A stretch of 18,321 nt of DNA from contig JBDREF010000391.1 in the NCBI GenBank assembly GCA_043820045.1, forward strand, positions 1-18,321, read 5' to 3'. The position numbers and the translations under genes were made by a program. Shown here one piece after another: positions 1-6,247 of this stretch. The notes beneath the pieces are model-generated. The model did no database searches. It saw only the letters and a program-made list of their open reading frames with translations, and was not told where the DNA came from. Source of the DNA: JBDREF01 sp043820045 (GTDB lineage Bacteria; Planctomycetota; Phycisphaerae; Sedimentisphaerales; Anaerobacaceae). The stretch's first letter is position 1; each line of letters begins with the position of its first letter.

Positions 1-1968
1 CTCGGCGGAATTACCCGAATTGCCAATGAACCACAGCGACAGTTTCGCTACGCCTTCCTCGGTCCAGTCACGCGGATAGACGAGCGTCAGCGTCGCCTCC
101 GATGTTTTCAGGTTGTTGTCGTACGAATACGGCATCGACTGAACGCCGCCGTGAACGATGGTCTGCTCGGCATACGGAGGCATGTCATTGCCGACCAGAG
201 CGCCGTTGTCCGTGGTTCCGAAACCGTCAATCCACGACTCGAATATCCTGTCGCTCGCCGGATCGGGCGGGTCGATGTCGTTGTAGGACTCGAAATCATC
301 CACCGCGATAAAATCGGCCGTAGTGAAACTCCAGACGAGACCTTTGACTGCGCCGGTGTTATACACTGCATCGACGCGCCAGTAGTAGTCGCTATGCCAC
401 GCGAGTTTTCCGGGATCGTAACTCTCAGCGCCCGCCGCTTTGTTACCCTTAAACTCCGGCGAAGCCTTTGTGGCATTCCTCACGGCGTCTTTATCGGTTC
501 CGAAGTAAACATCGTGTGAGACCGCTGTAGTCGCCGGTGTCCAGCCAAGCTGTGCGGTCATCTGCACACCCGTGGCACCATTGGACGGCTGCGGTGCTCC
601 GGCTGCGCCCGGAGTCGTGAAGCTCCAGACGTTGCCTTTGTAGGTGGCCAGAGCGTCGAACTCATCGACACGCCAGTAATAGACCTTCTCCAATTCGAGC
701 GTGCCGGGATCGTATGTTGTCAGACCCTGTGGGGCGCCTCCTGCGGCGTTATTTACAGCGTCGAAATCTGTGCCGAGATAAACTGTGTGCAACTTGGCGC
801 CGAAACCGGGTGTCCAGCTAAGCTCCGCGTTAGGATCAACGAACTCGGCACCGTCCGGCGGATCGGGATTATAAGCCGTCTTGGGAGGAATCGAGAAGCT
901 CCAGACCGGGCCTTTCCACGGACTGTTGGGCTCGGCCTCATTGACCTCATCGATTCGCCAGTAGTAGGTCGTGCCCGGAACCAGGCCATCCGGATAGGCA
1001 AAGCCGGGAAATCCGGCGACATAGAACGTGGAAGTCTGGTTGCCTCGGAATCCCGGCGCGCCGGGAGTGCCGTTGTTGACATCGTCAAAGTTGTCGCCGA
1101 GGTACACATCGTGCGAGACAGCAAAATCTCCCGGCGACCAGCTAAGGTTCACCCATGTATCCTCAACGACAGCGCCGTCTTTGGGAATGGGGCCACGTGC
1201 ATAAGGATAGTCTACGCTGCCTTCCATGGCAGCCAGAATCTCGGCCTCGGTCAGCACACTGTCCCAATACCCCACCTCGTCTATGATACCGTCGATCCAC
1301 AAATCGTAGCCCGGGTCCAGCCATACTCCAATCGCGAACCTTTCGGGGTAATTGCCGCTGGCTGTGCTAATCCACCTTATGGGCCCTCCTACGTTCGTCG
1401 GGCCGGCCACCAGCGAACCATCCACATAGATTCTGACGTCCGCGCCGTCATACGTGGCCGTGAGGTGATACCAGGTGTCAGTCTGGTAGATATTCGGAGT
1501 CTCGACATAGCTCATCGCGGTTTCGGTTCGTATTGCCAATCCGAAGTCTCGCTCGTTGTCGTCCACCCAGCCCCAGTTATACAAGAAGAAGCCGCACTCA
1601 TCGTCGCCGGTATCCATACCGTTGCCGACGAAGCTGCTGAAATACGCAAAGTTAGCGAGTTTCGTCCAGCAGGATACGGTGAATACCTCCGGCATCAATT
1701 GCTCAGGGTAAATACCCGGTCCGGTCCCGGCTCTTTCGGCACAGAGCACATAGTTGTCGACTCCGTCAAAACGCAGAGCGGAGCCCGCTTTGCCTGTCGT
1801 CCAGGTTGCCCCGATGATTGTCCCGTCGTTGGCATTCCCCGACGAATCTGCAGCATTTGTTCCGCCGTTTTCATCGAGCCCCCAGTAGCCCAACAGGTCC
1901 GCCGAGGCGTCGGCAACGAGCGCAAATATCAAGAGAAAAGATGCCAAGTAAATCAGTTTTCTACACAT
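1..1968 (-). CDS. Exported LamG-domain protein with three Fn3-like repeats (C-terminus outside window)
   Basis: The frame is open from an ATG at 1968 to the window edge, giving 656 visible residues and no stop, so the gene is 3'-partial. AGGAGG lies six bases before the ATG and fixes the start. Residues 1-23 are a Sec signal peptide (MCRKLIYLASFLLIFALVADASA). Residues ~24-252 look like a LamG/jelly-roll domain: 'LLGYWGLDE', 'DSSGNANDGTI', 'ALRFDGVDNYV', 'WYHLTATYDG', 'GIIDEVGYWD'. Three Fn3-like repeats follow at ~254-370, 370-457 and 457-550. Each carries an 'LSW/LGW(S/T)PG' strand, an 'HDVYLG' or 'TVYLG' strand, a 'YYWR(V/I)DE' core and a closing 'VWSF' strand. From ~550 'FIAVDDFESYND' opens a further sandwich-like region that runs out of the window. 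Likely a surface or secreted carbohydrate-binding or adhesion protein; no catalytic domain is visible. An enzyme domain or sorting signal could lie beyond the edge. The family is recognised, the ligand is not. Confidence 0.88.
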   Translation of the reverse strand, partial: MCRKLIYLASFLLIFALVADASADLLGYWGLDENGGTNAADSSGNANDGTIIGATWTTGKAGSALRFDGVDNYVLCAERAGTGPGIYPEQLMPEVFTVSCWTKLANFAYFSSFVGNGMDTGDDECGFFLYNWGWVDDNERDFGLAIRTETAMSYVETPNIYQTDTWYHLTATYDGADVRIYVDGSLVAGPTNVGGPIRWISTASGNYPERFAIGVWLDPGYDLWIDGIIDEVGYWDSVLTEAEILAAMEGSVDYPYARGPIPKDGAVVEDTWVNLSWSPGDFAVSHDVYLGDNFDDVNNGTPGAPGFRGNQTSTFYVAGFPGFAYPDGLVPGTTYYWRIDEVNEAEPNSPWKGPVWSFSIPPKTAYNPDPPDGAEFVDPNAELSWTPGFGAKLHTVYLGTDFDAVNNAAGGAPQGLTTYDPGTLELEKVYYWRVDEFDALATYKGNVWSFTTPGAAGAPQPSNGATGVQMTAQLGWTPATTAVSHDVYFGTDKDAVRNATKASPEFKGNKAAGAESYDPGKLAWHSDYYWRVDAVYNTGAVKGLVWSFTTADFIAVDDFESYNDIDPPDPASDRIFESWIDGFGTTDNGALVGNDMPPYAEQTIVHGGVQSMPYSYDNNLKTSEATLTLVYPRDWTEEGVAKLSLWFIGNSGNSAE

Positions 1969-2114
1969 AGCAATCCTCCTTCAAGAAAGGAACGCTTGAA
2001 ATAGTCGCGCCTTGGTCACAAGCCAAAGCAACCGATGATGCCGTTCATCCTCCGTAGATTCCCTGGCGTCCTGATACGTTTTCCGAGATGCCTGCGGGTA
2101 CTGGCACGCACCTC

Positions 2115-2129
2115 ATAAATACTATTTAT
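2115..2129. repeat. Small inverted repeat overlapping the LamG-gene -10 element
   Basis: ATAAATA and TATTTAT are perfect inverted arms of seven bases around a single central base (2122). The repeat overlaps the proposed -10 element and would cover the start-site region, where an operator could sit. AT-rich dyads of this size also occur by chance near -10 boxes. Confidence 0.35.
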
Positions 2130-2154
2130 ACCAAATCCCCCATCTTGTCGCCAA
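2125..2154 (-). promoter_or_regulatory. Candidate promoter of the LamG-domain gene
   Basis: Read on the minus strand: TTGGCG (2154-2149), an 18-base spacer and TATAAA (2130-2125), about 150 bases before the ATG at 1968. The -10 element is embedded in an AT-rich inverted repeat. This is a sequence match only. Confidence 0.4.
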
Positions 2155-2311
2155 GGGAAATACCGCGTCATTCTGGGAAAACGCCTTGAGTGCTGCGTCG
2201 ATCGGGTAATCGGATGGCCGAGGTGCCGGCAATGCTTGCGGCGTATGGCGGATACTGGGATATCGAGGCCCCAAAGCCTAAAGCGTCAGTCGAGTATGGG
2301 TTGCAAACGCC

Positions 2312-3388
2312 CTACCCTTCGTTTCTGGCAGGTTCGAAGATTCTCACGGTGTTCTTTCCGGCCTGCTTGGCCATGTATAGTGCGTGGTCGGACCGGCTGG
2401 TAATGTCCTCAGGGGTTGTGTCGGGGTCGTATTGACCGAGACCAACGCTGATGGACAGCGGTATTTGCTCCCTGCTCCAGGTGGTCGGCGAGTTGGCGAC
2501 CGCGTCAACCATGCGCTGGGCAACAACAGTGGCATCGCTGAGCGAAGTGTTGAGCAGAATGACTGCGAACTCATCGCCGCCGTAGCGTGCCGCCGTGTCG
2601 ATCTGGCGGATGCACTCCTTTATTACTCTGCTGATATCACGGAGGACCTTGTCCCCGGCTCTGTGGCCGCAGGCGTCGTTTGTCGCCTTGAGATTGTCAA
2701 CATCGACCATAATCAGCGAAATCTGCCCGCCGTACCGGCGCAAACGCCATAATTCCTTCTCGAGGATTTCGTAGAACGTCTTATGATTCACAAGGCCGGT
2801 AAGTCCGTCCGTTGTGGCCTGGCGCTGGATCTTCTCGAAGAGTTTGATGTTTCCGATTGATGCGCCGATTAGCTGGCTGAACAGTTCGATCAGCGCGATA
2901 TCGCCGGAGTCAAATTTGTCGCTTCCTGTTTTGTCCGCCAGGTTAAGTACGCCAACCACTCTGTCCTGGCAAATAAGAGGGACGATGGCGCAATTGTTGG
3001 TCCGATAGTTTTCAGCGAAGGCCCTCTGTGATTTTCTGATTATCGGTCTTTTGTGGGTGTCTATGTCCCCCACGAGTATCAGCTCCTTGCTCTTTATAGC
3101 CATGACCATAAGCGGCGTGGGGGTCTGGTTGAGCGAGACGATTTTGTTTATGGGAAACGGGTGGTTGTGTTTGTGCAGGTGCAGGATGTTGTTCGTTTCA
3201 TCGAGTATGTAGAGCGAAGCAAACCTTGCTCGGACCAGTTTCGGGATGCTTTCGATGCAGACATCGACTATTCGGTCGATATCCAGGCAGTTTATCTGCC
3301 GAGCCAGAGGAGTTACCTGCTCGAGCAGGGAAATGCTGCCGTTCTTATCCTTAGCTGCCCTTTCGGGGTTTTTATCGGTTCGTTTCAT
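2312..3388 (-). CDS. GAF-GGDEF diguanylate cyclase
   Basis: 358 residues, predicted to make c-di-GMP from two GTP. Residues ~22-185 form a GAF-type sensor ('RARFASLYILDE', 'NNCAIVPLICQDRVVGVLNLADK'). 'TTDGLTGLVNH' (192-202) opens the GGDEF domain. The signature is intact as GGDEF at 270-274, and the metal-site region reads 'VDVDNLKATND' (from 228). RQID at 261-264 is five residues before GGDEF, which is the RxxD inhibitory I-site, so product feedback inhibition is expected. There is no signal peptide or membrane segment, so it is cytoplasmic. The ATG at 3388 is the earliest possible start, since an in-frame TGA lies two codons upstream. It has no clear Shine-Dalgarno site, so translation may be weak or regulated. 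The next genes on the opposite strand are a MerR-type regulator and flagellar-type genes, which suits a motility or attachment role (inference). The GAF ligand is unknown. Confidence 0.93.
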   Translation of the reverse strand: MKRTDKNPERAAKDKNGSISLLEQVTPLARQINCLDIDRIVDVCIESIPKLVRARFASLYILDETNNILHLHKHNHPFPINKIVSLNQTPTPLMVMAIKSKELILVGDIDTHKRPIIRKSQRAFAENYRTNNCAIVPLICQDRVVGVLNLADKTGSDKFDSGDIALIELFSQLIGASIGNIKLFEKIQRQATTDGLTGLVNHKTFYEILEKELWRLRRYGGQISLIMVDVDNLKATNDACGHRAGDKVLRDISRVIKECIRQIDTAARYGGDEFAVILLNTSLSDATVVAQRMVDAVANSPTTWSREQIPLSISVGLGQYDPDTTPEDITSRSDHALYMAKQAGKNTVRIFEPARNEG

Positions 3389-3499
3389 GGTTCAAAAGCT
3401 TTTGCAGCGCGATCCAATCTCCGCAATTCATGTAACTAATGCAGCAATACCGCAGGTTTTGCCACTCTTGTATCGGATATTTCCCCGTATGTATTTGGG

Positions 3500-3534
3500 A
3501 AAAAGCCGGCCAAATATGAGATGAGGGCCGGTTT
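3500..3534 (-). terminator. Terminator-like hairpin on the minus strand, upstream of the cyclase gene
   Basis: On the minus strand AAACCGGCC (3534-3526) pairs with GGCCGGCTT (3511-3503), nine pairs including one G-T, with a 14-base loop. A T-run follows at 3504-3500. The form is that of a rho-independent terminator, but no supported minus-strand gene lies upstream of it. It could be an attenuator in the cyclase leader, the end of an unseen small RNA, or insulation against antisense transcription. In the plus direction the tail is only TTTC and is unlikely to terminate. Confidence 0.45.
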
Positions 3535-3773
3535 CTGGTCGGATACGTACTGTGGAAAATAAGGAATCGGAAGATCCAGCGGACTTAAGTTTAGCCAGGA
3601 AGTCTACTTTGAAACAGGCGGACGGTCTTGAAAGACACTTTTTCGGCTAATGCTGCGGCGGGTTCGCGAAAGCCGGAGACTGGCGACGGGTTCGGCCTCC
3701 ATCGGTTTTTGTCGAGCCAAAAGTCATCCAGGAAAAATCCAGCCAAATTTTCCGAAAAATTCTCTAAAAAAAG

Positions 3774-3802
3774 TTGACACACTTCAAAAGGCACGTTACA
3801 TT
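3774..3802 (+). promoter_or_regulatory. Candidate sigma-70 promoter of the MerR-type gene
   Basis: TTGACA (3774-3779) is a perfect -35 box. After 17 bases TACATT (3797-3802) is a fair -10, and TTACAT one base earlier is an alternative. The predicted start is near 3809, giving a ~200-base leader. The -10 lies in the left arm of a 20-bp perfect palindrome, so a bound protein would block or reshape the promoter. Confidence 0.6.
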
Positions 3803-3826
3803 TTATAAAATGTAAAATACCTTTTG
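3785..3826. repeat. 42-bp two-tier inverted repeat (probable operator)
   Basis: The core TTACATTTTATAAAATGTAA (3796-3815) is a perfect 20-bp palindrome. Four bases outside it on each side are CAAAAGG (3785-3791) and CCTTTTG (3820-3826), perfectly inverted and centred on the same axis (3805.5). Thirty-four of the 42 positions belong to the perfectly paired arms. The element overlaps the spacer, the -10 box and the predicted start of the MerR-type gene's promoter. It has no GC-rich stem with a T-tail, so it is not a terminator. An operator for two dimers, or for a dimer with extended contacts, fits best. Confidence 0.7.
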
Positions 3827-4010
3827 GCTTTGTAGCATTATTTGCCCGGCCGCAGAGTGACGAACAAGGAGCTTGAGACGCGGCGGGAATTCGGAATCGG
3901 TCCTTGATTTTTTGAATGGTTTGGTCGGGTAATTGACCCATCGGCCTTTGTGCTTCGGCCGCCTTGAATTGGGCACGGCAAACCCGGCTTTGTGGGAAAG
4001 AGTCGCAGCA

Positions 4011-4316
4011 ATGGAATCGAAACTCGATAGCGAGACTTTACAGATACCTGCCAAACTTTATCGAATAGGTGAGTTGGTCGGCCACACGCCCTTCTCACGT
4101 CAGACTATTCACAACTACACGATAATGGGCCTGATTCGCGAGGCGAAATGGACTGAGGGTGGACATCGACTTTATGACGAATCGGTGTTCGAAAGATTGT
4201 CGGAAATTATCAGACTGCGAAAAACGAAGACGCTTTTGGAAATCAGGGAAATCCTGAGAAAAAAGGGAGCCCGCGGCTCGCAGGTTGCGGGAATGACCGA
4301 AGAAGGGACAGGTTGA
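4011..4316 (+). CDS. Short MerR-type helix-turn-helix regulator
   Basis: 101 residues from the ATG at 4011. An open frame reaches back to a TTG at 3933, but nothing there resembles a ribosome site, while a weak purine stretch (GGGAAAG) lies ten bases before the ATG. Residues ~17-86 match the MerR DNA-binding fold: 'YRIGELVGHTPFSRQTIHNYT' is split as YRIGELVGHT (17-26) then PFSRQTIHNYT (27-37) for the helix-turn-helix, GLI and 'GGHRLYDES' (50-58) for the wing, and 'LRKTKTLLEIREIL' (69-82) for the second helical pair. There is no effector-binding domain after residue ~86, whereas typical MerR sensors are longer, so it probably works as a DNA-binding module alone or with a partner. It lies directly downstream of the promoter and 42-bp dyad, so autoregulation is plausible. 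Neighbouring FlgB-like and sigma-28 genes suggest a flagellar or lifestyle regulon (inference). Confidence 0.8.
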   Translation: MESKLDSETLQIPAKLYRIGELVGHTPFSRQTIHNYTIMGLIREAKWTEGGHRLYDESVFERLSEIIRLRKTKTLLEIREILRKKGARGSQVAGMTEEGTG

Positions 4317-4540
4317 TTACCGGTACAAAACCAGGAGCAAGAATAGCTTCTTTCTCTGTTACGTTACGTTTGCCTTGTTGTTGAAGCCAGGGCAACGGCA
4401 AAAGGATCAAGGATGAGAAAATGTGTTTCGCCCCTCACAAGTTGTTTTCCCCAATGTATCCGAGTTCTTTCTTGTCCTGACGGATATCGTGCGGAAAGCC
4501 AGTTGCGAAGAGAGCGAAACGCCAGCGGGAAGGATTGCTT

Positions 4541-4954
4541 ATGAATCTGACGGCACTGCTAACTGACAATGTCACAGAGTTACTGATCAAGATAGTCGAG
4601 TTCACTCGCCGCCGCCAGAAGGTCATCATTCGAAACATAATCAACGTCCAGAGTCCCGCCTTTGTCCCGGAGGAGTTGGAGGTAAACGAGTTTTCCAGTC
4701 TGCTTGACAGTGCAGTGGACGAGCATGTACGAAATCAGCGGCTTGTCCTTCGTGACACCGAGAATATCAAATTCGGCGCAGGCGGCAGTCTGGAGATCAG
4801 AGCGGTCGTCGATAAGGAAAGCAAGAGGCTTCTTGAGGAAGACCAGGATGAATATATCGAGCGGCAAATGAACAAGCTGTGGGAAAATTCGCTCAACCAG
4901 AAGGTTGCTGCGGAGTTGTTGAGGCAGAAGCAAGAGGCTGTTGCCTTCGGTTAG
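4541..4954 (+). CDS. FlgB-like flagellar basal-body rod protein (divergent)
   Basis: 137 residues from the ATG at 4541. GGGAAGGA lies six bases upstream and selects this ATG over a TTG two codons earlier. The match to FlgB is by pattern. 'RRRQKVIIRNIINVQSPAF' (23-41) parallels the FlgB N-terminal 'R-RQE-L--NIAN-DTPGY' segment, with following acidic and F/L positions ('EELEVNEFSSLL') in register. The C-terminal 'YIERQMNKLWENSLNQKVAAELL' region (105-127) parallels the helix in FlgB that ends in 'N-L-Y---L-LL'. Length is normal for FlgB (about 130-140). FlgB is the proximal rod subunit, exported by the flagellar type III apparatus without a cleaved signal peptide, and none is seen here. Its usual operon partners (FlgC, FliE) are absent from the window. 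The next recognised gene downstream encodes a flagellar-type sigma factor, which supports the call. It could instead be a rod-like protein with another role. Confidence 0.68.
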   Translation: MNLTALLTDNVTELLIKIVEFTRRRQKVIIRNIINVQSPAFVPEELEVNEFSSLLDSAVDEHVRNQRLVLRDTENIKFGAGGSLEIRAVVDKESKRLLEEDQDEYIERQMNKLWENSLNQKVAAELLRQKQEAVAFG

Positions 4955-4994
4955 TCATTATTTTTCGAGTCATTCAAAGTTATCTTAGGAAAAG

Positions 4995-5330
4995 ATGGGC
5001 AAGGAAGCACTGTATTTGCAACGAGCGATGGAGAGCTGCAAACGCCATGCAGACCATGCAGGGCGGCTTTCAAATACCTGCCCATGCTGCATCCGCGGAC
5101 CGGTCGAGAACGAACGATTACAGTTTTCTCCCCGGCCGCTGAAATCCGTCGTTGGAGCCGGTTCCAACTCATACCTTACCTCATCCCGGGCGATATTATC
5201 GGCGGATTCCGCAATCGCTTCGCACGATATTATCGGCAAGGAGTTTTTTTTGCCAAAGTCTTTGGGTGGTTCTTCTAAAGTTGTCGCCCGAGAGGTCGAT
5301 AAAGAATTAATAAGGGCGCTATCCTTGTAA
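4995..5330 (+). CDS. Hypothetical protein, doubtful small ORF
   Basis: 111 residues starting at an ATG that follows AGGA after four bases, 40 bases after the FlgB-like stop and 103 bases before the sigma-factor start, on the same strand. I recognise no family. The N-terminal third holds three cysteines ('NTCPCCIR') and basic residues; the rest is Ser/Ala-rich with no signal peptide or clear membrane segment. It does not resemble the anti-sigma factor FlgM. Third-position GC looks lower than in the flanking genes, and two copies of a palindromic 13-mer fall inside it. It may be untranslated leader of the sigma-factor gene and not a real gene. A longer antisense frame over the same bases is even less convincing. 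Confidence 0.25.
   Translation: MGKEALYLQRAMESCKRHADHAGRLSNTCPCCIRGPVENERLQFSPRPLKSVVGAGSNSYLTSSRAILSADSAIASHDIIGKEFFLPKSLGGSSKVVAREVDKELIRALSL
5191..5237. repeat. Two copies of a palindromic 13-mer upstream of the sigma-factor gene
   Basis: CGATATTATCGGC occurs at 5191-5203 and exactly again at 5225-5237, 34 bases apart start to start. Each copy contains the dyad CGATA-T-TATCG. Spacing of just over three helical turns and a position ~200 bases before the sigma-factor start would suit paired binding sites. They could also be chance repeats in a small ORF. Confidence 0.4.
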
Positions 5331-5433
5331 ACGCAGCAGAAGATCAGGAAGAGAAAATAGTGAAGTTGGTGTTGTCCATTTACCTGTAACCTGGGCTCCC
5401 GCATGAGTGGGATCCCTTTCACGGAGGAAACCT

Positions 5434-6219
5434 GTGAAGACCGAGCAAGGACTCAGTATCGACCAGATATGGGAGGGGTTCCACAAAGACCGCAACGAGC
5501 ATTTCCGCAACCTGCTCATGGAACACTACAGGAATCTGGTGCGATATTGTGCGGAGCGGCTGCACAGCAAGTTGCCCGACAAGGTCGAGCTGGATGACCT
5601 GATAAGCGCCGGCATTTTCGGACTTATGGATGCAATCGACAAGTTCGACCCCTCCATAGGCGTGAAGTTTGAGACTTATTGCTCGCCTCGTATAAGGGGA
5701 TCCATTCTCGATGAACTGCGGAGTATGGACTGGGTGCCGCGGTTAGTGCGTGCCCGGGCTCACCAGTTGTCGAAGGCGACACATTCGCTCGAGACACATC
5801 TTGGTCGCAAGCCTACCGAAAAGGAGATTGCCGAGGAACTCGAGCTGGATCCGGACGAGTTTAACCGGCTCCAGCGGGATGCGAACGCTACCAGCCTCGT
5901 CTCGCTGAGTACCAAGTACAGCGACGGCGAGGGCGAAAAGGATATTCGCGAGATAGACATAATCAAGGATGAAAGAAGCAAGAACCCTGTGATCGAAGCT
6001 CAGAAGCGGGACCTCAAGAACCTGCTTACCAAGGGGCTGACAAGGGCCGAGAGGCTGATTATCGTTCTGTATTATTACGAAGAGATGACAATGAAGGAAA
6101 TCGGTGCAACGCTTGACCTTTCCGAGTCCCGCGTCTCACAGATGCACTCGTCCATAATCGCACGCCTGAAAGCCCAGATGAACACGAGAAAAAAAGAGTT
6201 TTCGGTGAGTCGGGCCTGA
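5434..6219 (+). CDS. fliA: FliA/WhiG-family RNA polymerase sigma factor (sigma-28 type)
   Basis: 261 residues from a GTG at 5434, chosen because GGAGG ends six bases before it; the frame itself extends upstream without a better site. Region 2 spans ~29-104: 'VELDDLISAGIFGLMDAIDKFDP' is split as VELDDLISAG (51-60) then IFGLMDAIDKFDP (61-73), followed by 'FETYCSPRIRGSILDELRS' (79-97) and 'MDWVPR' (98-103). The latter two match the FliA hallmark 'YA-PRIRGA-LDELRS-DWVPR'. Region 3 (~105-170) contains 'GRKPTEKEIAEELELDPDEF'. Region 4 (~195-252) has the helix-turn-helix 'MTMKEIGATLDLSESRVSQM'. Length is normal for the family. Such factors direct flagellar and chemotaxis genes, or development in WhiG-type members. 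The FlgB-like gene ~480 bases upstream favours a flagellar role. Sigma-28 factors are usually held by FlgM; no FlgM-like gene is visible. The stop is 28 bases from the end of the convergent sulfatase gene. The family is certain, the regulon inferred. Confidence 0.92.
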   Translation: MKTEQGLSIDQIWEGFHKDRNEHFRNLLMEHYRNLVRYCAERLHSKLPDKVELDDLISAGIFGLMDAIDKFDPSIGVKFETYCSPRIRGSILDELRSMDWVPRLVRARAHQLSKATHSLETHLGRKPTEKEIAEELELDPDEFNRLQRDANATSLVSLSTKYSDGEGEKDIREIDIIKDERSKNPVIEAQKRDLKNLLTKGLTRAERLIIVLYYYEEMTMKEIGATLDLSESRVSQMHSSIIARLKAQMNTRKKEFSVSRA

Positions 6220-6247
6220 AGATAAGGTACAGATTATCGGTACTTGC

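Larger units (their letters stand above)
1969..2311. other. Intergenic region between the LamG-domain gene and the diguanylate cyclase gene
   Basis: These 343 bases lie downstream of the cyclase gene and upstream of the LamG-domain gene, both on the minus strand. They hold the promoter and inverted repeat of the LamG-domain gene and a short leader with a weak hairpin (CTTTGG/CCAAGG on the minus strand, near 2010-2030). I see no convincing terminator with a T-run after the cyclase stop, and no supported gene. A small open frame starting near 2190 on the plus strand runs into the cyclase gene antisense and is not believed. Confidence 0.6.
3389..4010. other. 622-base divergent gene-free region with regulatory structure
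   Basis: The region separates the cyclase gene (-) from the MerR-type gene (+). It holds a terminator-like hairpin on the minus strand (3500-3534), a GC-rich structured stretch with two copies of CGGGTTCG (3659-3666, 3687-3694) followed by T5 at 3706-3710, an AT-rich tract (about 3723-3770), a consensus -35 promoter with a 42-bp dyad (3774-3826), and a ~200-base leader containing a CGGCC/GGCCG hairpin (~3942-3961). A 116-residue minus-strand open frame at 3591-3941 runs through the promoter and dyad, resembles nothing I know and is not called. I saw no clear promoter for the cyclase gene. Confidence 0.6.

Noticed and set aside
787..2004. 405-residue plus-strand open frame antisense to the LamG-domain gene
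   Set aside because: The minus-strand frame gives a signal peptide, LamG and repeated Fn3-like domains with a strong ribosome site; the antisense frame resembles nothing.
3650..3720. Possible c-di-GMP riboswitch upstream of the cyclase region
   Set aside because: A CGAAAG loop and GC-rich stems are present, but the GGCAAAC and ACGCAAAGCC elements of the c-di-GMP-I family are missing and the strand is opposite to the cyclase gene.
3591..3941. 116-residue minus-strand open frame
   Set aside because: It runs through the consensus promoter and the 42-bp dyad of the MerR-type gene, has no recognisable family and no convincing ribosome site.
5300..5324. Possible sigma-28 promoter (TAAA, 15 bases, CTATCC) before the sigma-factor gene
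   Set aside because: The -10 half matches the CGATAA consensus at only about three of six positions.
6220..6247. Possible bidirectional terminator between the convergent sigma-28 and sulfatase genes
   Set aside because: Only repeated GGTAC words and an imperfect, AT-poor pairing are seen, with no stable stem plus T-run.
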